Shown one piece after another: positions 20,143-29,179 of a stretch of 64,000 nucleotides of DNA (position 1 is the stretch's first letter; each line of letters begins with the position of its first letter). The notes beneath the pieces are model-generated. The model saw nothing but the letters and a program-made list of their open reading frames with translations, did not search any database and was not told where the DNA came from. The position numbers and the translations under genes are program-made. Source of the stretch: Vickermania ingenoplastis (lineage: Eukaryota; Euglenozoa; Kinetoplastea; Trypanosomatida; Trypanosomatidae); contig VFSE01000166.1 in assembly GCA_010157825.1 (NCBI GenBank), forward strand, positions 186,001 through 250,000. Direction: 5' to 3'.

Positions 20143-21223
20143 CCTGGCTGGAGAATTGCAGAGCAGTATGACGCCGTACCCCTAAAGCAAAATTTCGAGG
20201 ACCAAGAAGGAAGGTAGATAGCAAGGCGCTGGTGGCGCGACTTCTTCTCAAGGCGGCAAAATAAAAAAAAAAAGAAGAAGAGGGGTAAAGTAAGTGAGAA
20301 GACACACCACCGCAACGCCTAGTAGCGGGTTCAACGGAGACTCACCTCCGTCACGGAGGATGGAAAGGAATATACCTTCTGCAATCGAACACAGATCCCG
20401 TTCGTGAAACAACAAAATGTGTGTCCATGATCTAAAGGATAAGGCAGAGGGTATTTCGCCTACAGTACACTTTGGGGAAAGGAAATGGATATGACACCTA
20501 CTCTCAAATAGTGTCGCAGGGAACACAAGCGCATGGCAATCGGTTCGAAATTCTTCTCCCGACAACAGAATGAGCCGCTTTCCATTGCGCTGTGCAAGTG
20601 CTCCCTTAGGATCTACTAACAAACGAATGCACCGCATAGGCGTGGTGGTTCACATTCACACACACCACCAGCGAGGTAGAGGGTGTGGATCAAGAGATCC
20701 CGGAGCACTAAACTGCAATGCGGACCTCTGTCTCTCGTTCATTCGTCTTCTCTATGTATGTATATAGTAGTACTGCAGACGGTATGAATGCTCTATGTGT
20801 GTGGGAAGAGCGGCGCAGTTGTTGCAGTCTCATTAATGCCTTGTTGGTGATGCTTCTTGTTCTTCTTTTCATACAGCCGCTGAGATACAGGAGGGGGTGG
20901 GAGGATAGGAGGAACTCCTCTAGAGGCGTTCCAGAATAGACGACGGACCGTCGTTGCAAAAGTACAAACAAACAAAAAACAACAACAACAACAACAACAA
21001 CAACAAAAAAAAAAAAAAACAAGCCAGCGGAGGAGGCGCCACCTCTGCAAAAAGAATGTAGTCGTGAGGTGAGAAATGTAGAGATAAAAGATGTAAGTGC
21101 TCCAATCGGTGGACAGCAACCACTTCCTGCATTGGATTCAATTGGTTCTTCGCGTCTATTTTGAGGCGCGGGGTGGGGGAGTCTCAATAGATGAATAAGT
21201 GGAGTGCATCCTGTGTTGGACGA
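20143..21223. other. Long gap: 3' flank of PIF1-A and 5' flank of the AT-hook gene
   Basis: A (CAA)n tract lies at about 20979-21004, followed by an A run. A 14-nt word shared with the other PIF1 3' flank lies at 20627-20640. An A/G-rich stretch at 20255-20285 is the likely pyrimidine tract of the AT-hook gene. No ORF is credible. Confidence 0.55.
20627..20640. repeat. 14-nt word shared by the two PIF1 3' flanks, copy 1
   Basis: The word atgcaccgcatagg occurs here, downstream of PIF1-A, and again at 24846-24859, downstream of PIF1-B. Immediate neighbours differ. Confidence 0.6.
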
Positions 21224-24223
21224 CTAGAAGTGCTCCACCCCGACGTCCTCCTGGGTTTCCTCCGCGGCAGCGTCCGTCCCGCTAGGCGCCTCCGCCGCTA
21301 CCACCTCCTGGTTGCGCTCTTTCGCTCGCTGGTGTGCGATGCGCAGCTTGGAGACCCGTTCCACGTGCTGCACTAACTTCCGCATGCGCCGCGCCACAAT
21401 AACAGAGTTTTCCACTGCGAGAAGGTGTTCTGGCGACGCCTCCTCATGGTTGCTGGAGGACGACTCGCTGGCCTGGTTTTCGGCTGACTTGCCCATCATC
21501 CCTGCCTCCTTGAGGAGACTGCGAAGCGACGATCCCTGACGTCGGAGGTGATAAATGGTGTCGGTGCAACGCTTCCACGACGACACCGGGTACTGCTTCA
21601 GAACATCCTGCGTGAGATACTTCGCATCCTTCAGCTTCACATCAAAGCCGACGCAGTCCTTGTTGGCGACGATCATGCTGGGCTCGAAACTAGACATGGA
21701 GAGCTGGTCCGGGTTCTTTACGCGGCTCATCGCCACGTAGAGGAGGTGCTCGCAGGGCCACATGCGGGAGAGTTCAAGGTGGACACGACCGACGAGGGTC
21801 AGCCCCTGCACCTTGTGTACCGTGAAGGCGTAGGCCAGGGTAAGCGGGATACTCACACTGGACAGACTGTAGTAATGCGTGTTAGGGCACCCGCCGACGG
21901 TAAACTCCCAGGGGGGTATGGCCAGGGTCTTGCCGTTGTGGAACTGAACGACGGGAACGAGGGGGATGGGCATGGCGCACTCCGTGAGGCAGAAGCTCCT
22001 GTAGCGCTCGATGCAGTTATCGAGGTTTTCATTGCGAATGTTTCGAGAGAAGTTCTCCAGCTTGCACTCGATGAAGTCAACGACGGTGCCGATACTGCCG
22101 TTGACGAGCACAGAGGACAGATTACTGCGGAGCAGCACACGGCACCCCTTCTTTAGCGTAAACGGCTGTGCTATGGGATGCTTGGCCATCTGTCGCTGAA
22201 GATACTCCTCGCACTCGGCGGTGTGCAGACCATCCGATTCCGGCACAATCTCTGTCACGGTGGCGCCAAGCTCCATCTCGTTGATGAGCGGGGCGATCTC
22301 AAGGAATCTGTCCCGCATAGCTTCCTTCCACGCCACGCTCTCGCCTGGGGGAAGCATGACACGCATCGCGTGGCCATCCTCGTACACCCTGTAGAGCGAC
22401 AGCAGCGAGGTGCGGGGCAGCTCCAGGGTCGCCTGCAGCAGCGAGCAGACATGCTTAGAGAACTCCGCTTCGTTGAACTCCGGGGTCGTGCGAAGAAGCA
22501 TGGTGGCGGTGGTCTCGCAGCGCAGGCTCGTGATGCCGGCCTCTGGTGTGAAGAGAAGGGCGTCCCCCTCAAGCCGCTCCATTTCCTTCTCATTTGCCTC
22601 GTGCACCTCCTTGTTGGTGGGGAGGAGGTTGACGGCGGCGGGTACCATGGTCCCTGACGGTAGTTGCTGGATCTTCTTAGTCAGATTTTCTGGGACGATA
22701 CCGCGGCGCATAAGCTGAAGATCGGCGGCGAACTCGGGGTAAGCATTCTGCCGAACGATCGTCTGGAGACGCATCTTGACGAAGTTCTTCTGAAAGACGC
22801 GAGAGTAAATGACGGAGGACTCGTTGATGCAGCCGAGCTGCAGGAAATCCCCGCAGAGAATGATCTGAACGCCGCCGAAGGGCAGGTCGGGGGTGCCGGC
22901 CTCTTCCCGCAGCACGGCATCGAAGCTGTCGAAGAGCCGCTGAGAGAGCATGGAGACCTCGTCGATGATCACCACGTCGTAGTCTAGCATGCCGCTGCGC
23001 CGGACGAATTCTCCCTGCGAGGAGACGCCAAACGCGTGATGGAAGGTGGAACCGCCGATGTGGCAGCCGGCGACGCCGGTCGTCGCCGTCATCGCGACGC
23101 GGAGGCGGTGGGACTGCAGGCGGCGACAGAGGTGACGGAGCAGCACCGTCTTGCCCGTGCCGGCGCTGCCGCCCAGATACAAGTGGTGGCCGCGGAGCGC
23201 GATTTCAATAGCACGCTCCTGCTCTTCGTTGAGCTGGACACTCTCTGCGGGATCGCCTTGGCCCATCTCGGTGCCGTTCTGCACCGCAGCGGGCTCGTTG
23301 CCGTCCTCAGCACCAGCGACGGCAGAAGCGTAGCGCGTCACAGAGATAGCGTTGATCTTCGCGCGGATGAGCTGCTGGATCGCCTCCGCGGGGTCGGAGA
23401 TGCGGGTGTTGGCCAGGACGCTCCCTAGTTTCTTGACGAGCGAGTTGGGCCACTTGAGGGCGGCAACGCTAGTCTCACCAGAGCGGATCTTCGCCGCGAG
23501 TTGATTGAGTTTCGAAGGATCCGTCACCACGAGCTGGCGGTTGCTGTTGAGGCTGAAGCCCAACTCCAGCAGGATCTTCATTGTGGGGGAGAAGTCATTC
23601 GTCATGCGGCCCGTTAGGGTGTTGTACACGAGGAGGGAGTCCTTGATGGTGCCGCGGTTATCCGGCTGAAGCTGCGCGAAGAAGCGGATGCCCTCCTCAA
23701 TCCCGAGATCTGGGAGGTTCGATTCGCTGGGGCCCGGGGGGGCTGCCGGAGGGTCCCACCTACCATCCGCCTCTTCGGCCGCCGCCGCACTGTCGGATGG
23801 GGCGGCGGCCGCGCGTTTCTTCCTCTCTCTCTTTCGCTTCACGACCGGAGCCGGCTCCGACGCAGCGGCTGTAGGGGAGCTGGGGGGTGGGATCGGCTGA
23901 GCCTCGGAGGGCGGGGCTGCAGGAGGAACGGGGGCCACGGCCTTCTTTTCCCTCTTCTTGCGGGTGCTGGTGCGAACCTTCTTGAGGGGCGCTGGGGCAG
24001 CTGGGCTCTGCGGAGGCTCGGGCTCCCCCTCCGGTCCCTGGCCGCCTGGGGTGGAGGATTGGAAACGGTACGACACGAGCCCGGCGGACACTGGGGTGGA
24101 CCACTGGCGGCACAAAACTCTGGACGAGAATCGCACAAGCGTGCTGGAGCCAGCGTCGTGGGTCGCCGCAGCGGACCGCATGGCGAGGCGGTAACCCAGA
24201 CGCATTACCGACTCTCGCCACAT
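21224..24223 (-). CDS. PIF1-family mitochondrial-type DNA helicase A
   Basis: The 999-residue product is read from the ATG at 24223; the longer open frame has only a TTG start. It begins with a presequence-like stretch rich in Arg/Ser (MWRESVMRLGYRLAMRSAA). A Pro/Ala/Lys linker (about 70-150) precedes the superfamily 1B helicase core. Visible motifs: Walker A GGSAGTGKT near 354, VVIIDEVSMLSQ near 419 (Walker B), GGVQIILCGDFLQL near 450 (motif III), and FTVHKVQGLTL near 803 with LLYVAMSRVKN near 835 (motifs V-VI). Trypanosomatids carry several PIF1 paralogues, many acting in kDNA maintenance, and the presequence fits that. It sits in tandem with a second PIF1 upstream and shares two identical DNA tracts with it. 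Confidence 0.94.
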   Translation of the reverse strand: MWRESVMRLGYRLAMRSAAATHDAGSSTLVRFSSRVLCRQWSTPVSAGLVSYRFQSSTPGGQGPEGEPEPPQSPAAPAPLKKVRTSTRKKREKKAVAPVPPAAPPSEAQPIPPPSSPTAAASEPAPVVKRKRERKKRAAAAPSDSAAAAEEADGRWDPPAAPPGPSESNLPDLGIEEGIRFFAQLQPDNRGTIKDSLLVYNTLTGRMTNDFSPTMKILLELGFSLNSNRQLVVTDPSKLNQLAAKIRSGETSVAALKWPNSLVKKLGSVLANTRISDPAEAIQQLIRAKINAISVTRYASAVAGAEDGNEPAAVQNGTEMGQGDPAESVQLNEEQERAIEIALRGHHLYLGGSAGTGKTVLLRHLCRRLQSHRLRVAMTATTGVAGCHIGGSTFHHAFGVSSQGEFVRRSGMLDYDVVIIDEVSMLSQRLFDSFDAVLREEAGTPDLPFGGVQIILCGDFLQLGCINESSVIYSRVFQKNFVKMRLQTIVRQNAYPEFAADLQLMRRGIVPENLTKKIQQLPSGTMVPAAVNLLPTNKEVHEANEKEMERLEGDALLFTPEAGITSLRCETTATMLLRTTPEFNEAEFSKHVCSLLQATLELPRTSLLSLYRVYEDGHAMRVMLPPGESVAWKEAMRDRFLEIAPLINEMELGATVTEIVPESDGLHTAECEEYLQRQMAKHPIAQPFTLKKGCRVLLRSNLSSVLVNGSIGTVVDFIECKLENFSRNIRNENLDNCIERYRSFCLTECAMPIPLVPVVQFHNGKTLAIPPWEFTVGGCPNTHYYSLSSVSIPLTLAYAFTVHKVQGLTLVGRVHLELSRMWPCEHLLYVAMSRVKNPDQLSMSSFEPSMIVANKDCVGFDVKLKDAKYLTQDVLKQYPVSSWKRCTDTIYHLRRQGSSLRSLLKEAGMMGKSAENQASESSSSNHEEASPEHLLAVENSVIVARRMRKLVQHVERVSKLRIAHQRAKERNQEVVAAEAPSGTDAAAEETQEDVGVEHF
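21700..21851 (-). repeat. 152-bp tract identical to 25324-25475
   Basis: Every base of this tract, which codes PIF1 motifs V-VI, matches the neighbouring paralogue, third codon positions included. The flanking sequence diverges at once. Confidence 0.93.
22832..22887 (-). repeat. 56-bp tract identical to 26682-26737
   Basis: It covers PIF1 motif III (GGVQIILCGDFLQL) and is identical in both paralogues at the DNA level. Confidence 0.9.
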
Positions 24224-24744
24224 CGTGGAGACTCCAGCAGAGAGCGGTACAACTACTATCCGGGGGAAGGTAATAGGGGAAAAAAAAGATCTAAGCCAAA
24301 GAAACAAAACAATAATGATAGTAATAGGATGTGAAATACAGATTATAAATCGAAAGCTTGAAGGGCTTGGATTACGGTGATAAAGGTCTAGTCTAATACA
24401 AAGTGGCCCTTTCCCCGGCTACGTGCCGTGCCGTGGGCTGCGCGGAAGGGTACCAACCAGGGAGCGACTGTTTCGTCGCGGCGGCGAAGTCCGCACGGCA
24501 GCGACAGTGACTGAGGAGGAGCGGGGAGGGAACCCAGTCACTTGGCACTTGAAAAAAGCGTAGCGTACAACTATGTATAATTATATAGGCAAACCACGAA
24601 AAAAAAAAAAAACGGTTCTCTGTATGACACAGGATGATCACGATGCCGAGAAGGGCCGCCGTGGACTTCCTTCTGCTGGCTTGCGACCCTCTGTCTCACT
24701 CCGTCTGGGAAGCTACTTTTTCGCGAGTAGCACTCCTGTGCCGC

Positions 24745-24748
<4 letters not shown>

Positions 24749-24780
<32 letters not shown>
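24749..24780. repeat. (TA)n microsatellite
   Basis: Sixteen uninterrupted TA units. Confidence 0.95.
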
Positions 24781-24785
<5 letters not shown>

Positions 24786-24845
24786 GAGAAAGAAAAAAGG
24801 AAAGGGAGAGAGAGGAGCACAGGAACAGTGGTAAAACAGCAGCAG

Positions 24846-24859
24846 ATGCACCGCATAGG
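24846..24859. repeat. 14-nt word shared by the two PIF1 3' flanks, copy 2
   Basis: An exact match to 20627-20640. It lies 149 nt past the stop codon side of PIF1-B, in the expected 3' UTR position. Confidence 0.6.
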
Positions 24860-25007
24860 TGATGCTTAGCCTTACTAGGAGTGGAAGTGGAAGCACAAAG
24901 TAGCAAGAAGCAACGCATACCCCCGCCTGACGCCGGCGCATTGGAATGATTGAACACGTAAGTAGAACAAGAAATGCACTAGTAGACACACGTCATTGCT
25001 GCACACG

Positions 25008-28000
25008 TCATTGCTGTTTGGCGGCCTTGAGCTGAAGCCCCGCCGGATCCGCTCCTTCGGTGTGAGAGAGGAACAGGTGCTGCAGGGAATTTATCTCGCG
25101 GCGCCGCTGCCGCGCCTGTGCCGCGATCGTTGGGGGCACGCGCCGCCCCTGCCGCCGCTGTCGCCGCCGGAGGATATCGCGGCGGCGGCGGCCCGGGTCT
25201 GTGACCCACGTAGCTGGGAGGAACCCAGGCAGTACCTTTGCCTCTGCGACGGTTGGCACGCTGTGGTCGAAGAGCAGGCAGTCCGCCGCGACGCGCACCA
25301 GATCGACGTGAAAGTTGGAGATCGAGAGCTGGTCCGGGTTCTTTACGCGGCTCATCGCCACGTAGAGGAGGTGCTCGCAGGGCCACATGCGGGAGAGTTC
25401 AAGGTGGACACGACCGACGAGGGTCAGCCCCTGCACCTTGTGTACCGTGAAGGCGTAGGCCAGGGTAAGCGGGATGGTTACAAGGCCGCTGGCGTAGTAG
25501 TGCGTGTTGGCGAAGCCGCCGACGGGGAAGGACAGTGGAGGGATGACGATGGGCTTGCCGTCCCCGAAGTCGACGACGGGCATTACCGGAGTTGTAAAGC
25601 CGCGCTCGTAGCGCAGGAAGTCGGCGTACTGCTGCACGGACTCTTGGAGCCGCGGCGACGTCCGCAGGAGGTGTGCGGGCAGCAGGTCCGTCTTCATCTC
25701 CTCGAAGCCCACAATAGTGCCCAGCGAGCCGTTCACCAGCGACCGCGAGAGATTGGCCCGCAGCATCACCTTCGCCCCGACTTTGCACGCAAACGGGGCG
25801 ACCATTGGCGAGCGCAGGACGTACTGCCGGAGCACAAACTCGTCCTGCTCGGTGTGAAGCCCGTCTGCTACAGGGAGTACCTCTCGTACGTGTAACCCTG
25901 GGGCCCGGGCCTGCAGAAAGCTGCGGAGCCCCGCCTCTAGGGCAGACACGAAGAGACCCTCGCCATGCTCATCCAAGTACGGCGGGAGCCGCACACGGAA
26001 CACGAGGCCATCCTCATACAGCCGATACAGCACCACATGCCGTTCCGGGTGCTGCTGTACATCGTCATCGACTGGCTCGTCCGCACCCTCGCGCGGGGGC
26101 GGCAGGCACTCTCGTACAAAGCCGATGAGCCCCACCCGTAGCTGCTGTATCGTCTCCAGCGAGATGGACGGCACCGCTTCCTTCGCGTTGGCACACGGCC
26201 CTAGAAGAAATGAAGGCGTCCAGCGCTCCAAGAGGTGCGGGCTGGTCACCATGCCATCGTAGCACACCTCCTCCCCGCCCAGCTTGCGGAGCATTAGCGC
26301 ATTAGCCCGCCGCACAAGTTCGTTGGTGGGGAGAAGGTTGACAGCACCCTCGACCATAACGGCAGGGCACGCCTCCGCTTCATCTTCTCTTCCCGGAGCT
26401 GGTGGGAGGAGCACAACACCCTCGGGCAGTGGAGCACTTTGGTATTCCGTCGGCGCAGCGAGTGTGGGCACCCCCCCAACCGTAACCCTGCGCGTTTGCG
26501 CCACAGTGTCGATAAAGCGGACCGTCTTGGTCCAGCTGGAGAGCACCTTTCCTTGCCGCAGCGCCTGGAGCTGGAGGTGGAACAGCGGGTTCTCACCTTG
26601 GCGAAGGGCGCGAGTGAGCTTGAGCATGACGAACTGCTGGCGGAACAATGCCGAGGTGACCATGCTCTTCGCCGCGATGGCGCCGAGCTGCAGGAAATCC
26701 CCGCAGAGAATGATCTGAACGCCGCCGAAGGGCAGGTGATTGCGGTGAGCGATGCGGAGTTGCAGCTCCAGCGCCTCGAAGAGCTCCTGCGACAGCATAG
26801 ACACCTCGTCGATGATGAGCACATCGTAGCTCGTGAGCTCCTTGCGGCGCAGAAAACGGCCGTCCATTGTGATCCCGAAGCGGTGGTGCAGCGTCGTGCC
26901 GCCAATGTGGAATGCCGCGAGACCCGTGGTGGCCGTGACGGCCACGGCGATGCCTTCCGCCGCTAACCGCCGCCGCAGGACACGCAGCAGCACGGACTTC
27001 CCGGTCCCTGCGCTGCCCCCCACGTACATGTGATAGCCTTGCAGCGCCAGGTCAAGCACCTGACGCTGCTCCTCCGTAAGATCCGCCTCCGACAGCAGCC
27101 GCTCCTGCGGTGTCGGCTCCGACTCCTGCGCCACCGGCACTGGACCCGCAGCCTGCAGGGCGGATGGATCTTTAATGGCGGCCTGCTGCGCCATCAGGAA
27201 CTCCTGTGCGTGCTCCACCGCCTGCGGTGGCGGCGCCGACTCCAGCAGCCACCGCAGGCGCCGGAACGCTGGGGAGGACCAGGCCGTGGGCCAGGCGATG
27301 CGCCTCTCCTGGAGCGCCTGGGCGAAGGCCGCGAGGGCCCCAGCGTCCTCCAGCTGCAGCGCCCGCCGCTGCGGACAGACACCGAACCCAATGTAGCGCA
27401 GGCTCTGCACCGACGCGGCGTCAGACGGAACCACACGCCGAGTGAAGACGTTGAAGACGAGACGACGCTCAGTGGGGATGCCGGTGCGGGCCGGGCGCCG
27501 GTCTGCACTGCTGGGTCGAGCGAGGTAGTGCGCCCGGAGAGCCTCCAACTGCTCCTGCAGTGGTACAGGGTCCGAGGCTGGGGCGGCGGACACCTCGCTA
27601 ACACCACCGCCGTCACCGTCAGCGTCCTCCTCGAGCCACGCCAGCGGGTCTTCAACAACCACCGTGGTGCATTTCGGTGTAGCCGGGGCACTCGGCCGCA
27701 CGGTCTCGAGAGCCGCCGGGAGACCCGCCGCGTCGACAGAGGGGCCACAGCTGCGGCGAGCCCCGAAGTCCTCTCGGTAGAGCAGCGGAACGTACGGGGC
27801 GGCCGCCGCCGATGATGGGGCCGAGGGCTGGGCACCGGAGCCGCTGTCTGTGGCGTCCAGCCGACTCAGGAGGCCCTGCAGAAGCGACGGGGATGGGGAT
27901 GGCGTACTAGCGGACCCGCGGCCGGGGAGGGTGGAGTGACGGCGCCATAGACACACGGGGTGGGACCCTGCCGGGGCGAGGGGGTGGGGACGGCGGCAGC

Positions 28001-28082
28001 GAAGGAGGAGCCAGCCAGCGGCGTGTAATGGTCTACGGCTACGGACAGGTGCGACAGCACAACGCGCTATGGTGGCATGCAT
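25008..28082 (-). CDS. PIF1-family mitochondrial-type DNA helicase B
   Basis: The 1024-residue tandem paralogue starts with a strongly basic presequence-like region (MHATIARCAVAPVRSRRPLH). Core motifs: Walker A GGSAGTGKS near 357, VLIIDEVSMLSQ near 423, GGVQIILCGDFLQL near 452, HKVQGLTLVG near 882 and LLYVAMSRVKN near 915. The N-terminal 320 residues and an insert in the central region (about 530-620, Pro/Glu-rich) differ strongly from PIF1-A, as does the Arg/Gln-rich tail. Outside the two converted tracts the pair is only moderately similar, so the duplication is not recent. The likely role is mitochondrial DNA unwinding, inferred from family and presequence. Confidence 0.94.
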   Translation of the reverse strand: MHATIARCAVAPVRSRRPLHAAGWLLLRCRRPHPLAPAGSHPVCLWRRHSTLPGRGSASTPSPSPSLLQGLLSRLDATDSGSGAQPSAPSSAAAAPYVPLLYREDFGARRSCGPSVDAAGLPAALETVRPSAPATPKCTTVVVEDPLAWLEEDADGDGGGVSEVSAAPASDPVPLQEQLEALRAHYLARPSSADRRPARTGIPTERRLVFNVFTRRVVPSDAASVQSLRYIGFGVCPQRRALQLEDAGALAAFAQALQERRIAWPTAWSSPAFRRLRWLLESAPPPQAVEHAQEFLMAQQAAIKDPSALQAAGPVPVAQESEPTPQERLLSEADLTEEQRQVLDLALQGYHMYVGGSAGTGKSVLLRVLRRRLAAEGIAVAVTATTGLAAFHIGGTTLHHRFGITMDGRFLRRKELTSYDVLIIDEVSMLSQELFEALELQLRIAHRNHLPFGGVQIILCGDFLQLGAIAAKSMVTSALFRQQFVMLKLTRALRQGENPLFHLQLQALRQGKVLSSWTKTVRFIDTVAQTRRVTVGGVPTLAAPTEYQSAPLPEGVVLLPPAPGREDEAEACPAVMVEGAVNLLPTNELVRRANALMLRKLGGEEVCYDGMVTSPHLLERWTPSFLLGPCANAKEAVPSISLETIQQLRVGLIGFVRECLPPPREGADEPVDDDVQQHPERHVVLYRLYEDGLVFRVRLPPYLDEHGEGLFVSALEAGLRSFLQARAPGLHVREVLPVADGLHTEQDEFVLRQYVLRSPMVAPFACKVGAKVMLRANLSRSLVNGSLGTIVGFEEMKTDLLPAHLLRTSPRLQESVQQYADFLRYERGFTTPVMPVVDFGDGKPIVIPPLSFPVGGFANTHYYASGLVTIPLTLAYAFTVHKVQGLTLVGRVHLELSRMWPCEHLLYVAMSRVKNPDQLSISNFHVDLVRVAADCLLFDHSVPTVAEAKVLPGFLPATWVTDPGRRRRDILRRRQRRQGRRVPPTIAAQARQRRREINSLQHLFLSHTEGADPAGLQLKAAKQQ
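25324..25475 (-). repeat. 152-bp tract identical to 21700-21851
   Basis: Partner of the PIF1-A tract. It codes motifs V-VI of PIF1-B. Confidence 0.93.
26682..26737 (-). repeat. 56-bp tract identical to 22832-22887
   Basis: Partner of the PIF1-A motif III tract. Confidence 0.9.
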
Positions 28083-29179
28083 GCAATGAGCAGCGCGTCG
28101 AATGGTCTGGTGCGTGCGGCCTCAGACCTCTCTCTCCCGCTGCGATGGAGAACGCTGTGCGGAGGCGGGAGTGTAGCAAGTACTGGGTCCTTTGGGGGCA
28201 GCGCCGTGGATATCATTAAGGAAGGCGCGTTGCTTTGATCTTCTTTCTTCTAGCGGATATAGGGGATAGGAGATAGGACTGGCGATGGAGCACAACGTGG
28301 AATCCCACGAGGCAGCGACTCGACTCCCACACTGTTGTAGGCAAGCGGCTCCGGCTCCGGATCGCCGACGCAACACGCCGCCGGTTCTCGCTGCGAAAGT
28401 GCACCGCCTAACTTGTGTGTGTATGTATGTGTATGTGTGTGTGTGACAAAAAATTAGATTAATGAGAAAATAATAATAGTAATAATAGAAACGTAAAATT
28501 GCAGATTTCTATTCTAGATCTATTTAAAGTGGAGGTGTCTATAGCGATAATGTTTACTGTACTGTAGGGTGCTTGTGTTGACTAGTTCCTCCGTGAGCCT
28601 CTCGTGATTGACGAGACTGTCTATTTTCTAGCCAGATGGTAGTAAGCTAATTCTTAAAAGGTTAAGGTGAAGCGGTCTTCCGCTGGAGGGAGTCGACGAG
28701 GTGGCTCCACGAGATGAGGGCGCTCCGACTCGATGCCCTTGAAGGGACGACGGCCCCAGGGTGAGATGAGCAGCAACAGCCTTGAGGACAATCGTTGGAA
28801 TCTCCTACCACTCTGCGATAACATACTCGTGGTAATAATACATAATAATAATCAGAAAAAACAAACAAACAAACAAAAAGATAAGACGGATATATAATAA
28901 TAATAACAACAATTTTTCAAGAGAGCAAAGAAGAACAAACAGAAACCAAGGAGAGTGAAACAAGGACAACGACGACGACCACCACCACCGCGGCTATTCA
29001 CTCACCCTTGGCATGCATCAGGGCGTTCGTTTACGACACAAAGAGATTTCTGGAGCAGTTCGACTCGTAATGCTTTCTTTCGTTTTTCTGGTTTATTGCT
29101 GAGCGGTGTGGCCACCCACCACCACCCCCTTGAGCAAAGAGAGAGAGAGAGAGCAGCGGCGCCCCCTTGCCATCCCGGG
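28083..29179. other. Long intergenic gap
   Basis: It contains a (GT)n tract at about 28418-28444, an AT-rich stretch at 28445-28560 and another at 28840-28920. No ORF with normal composition is present. Confidence 0.55.

Larger units (their letters stand above)
24224..25007. other. Gap between the tandem PIF1 genes
   Basis: It holds the PIF1-B 3' flank and the PIF1-A 5' flank. It contains (TA)n, the shared 14-nt word and an A run at about 24599-24612 (a T run on the coding strand). No gene is supported. Confidence 0.55.
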
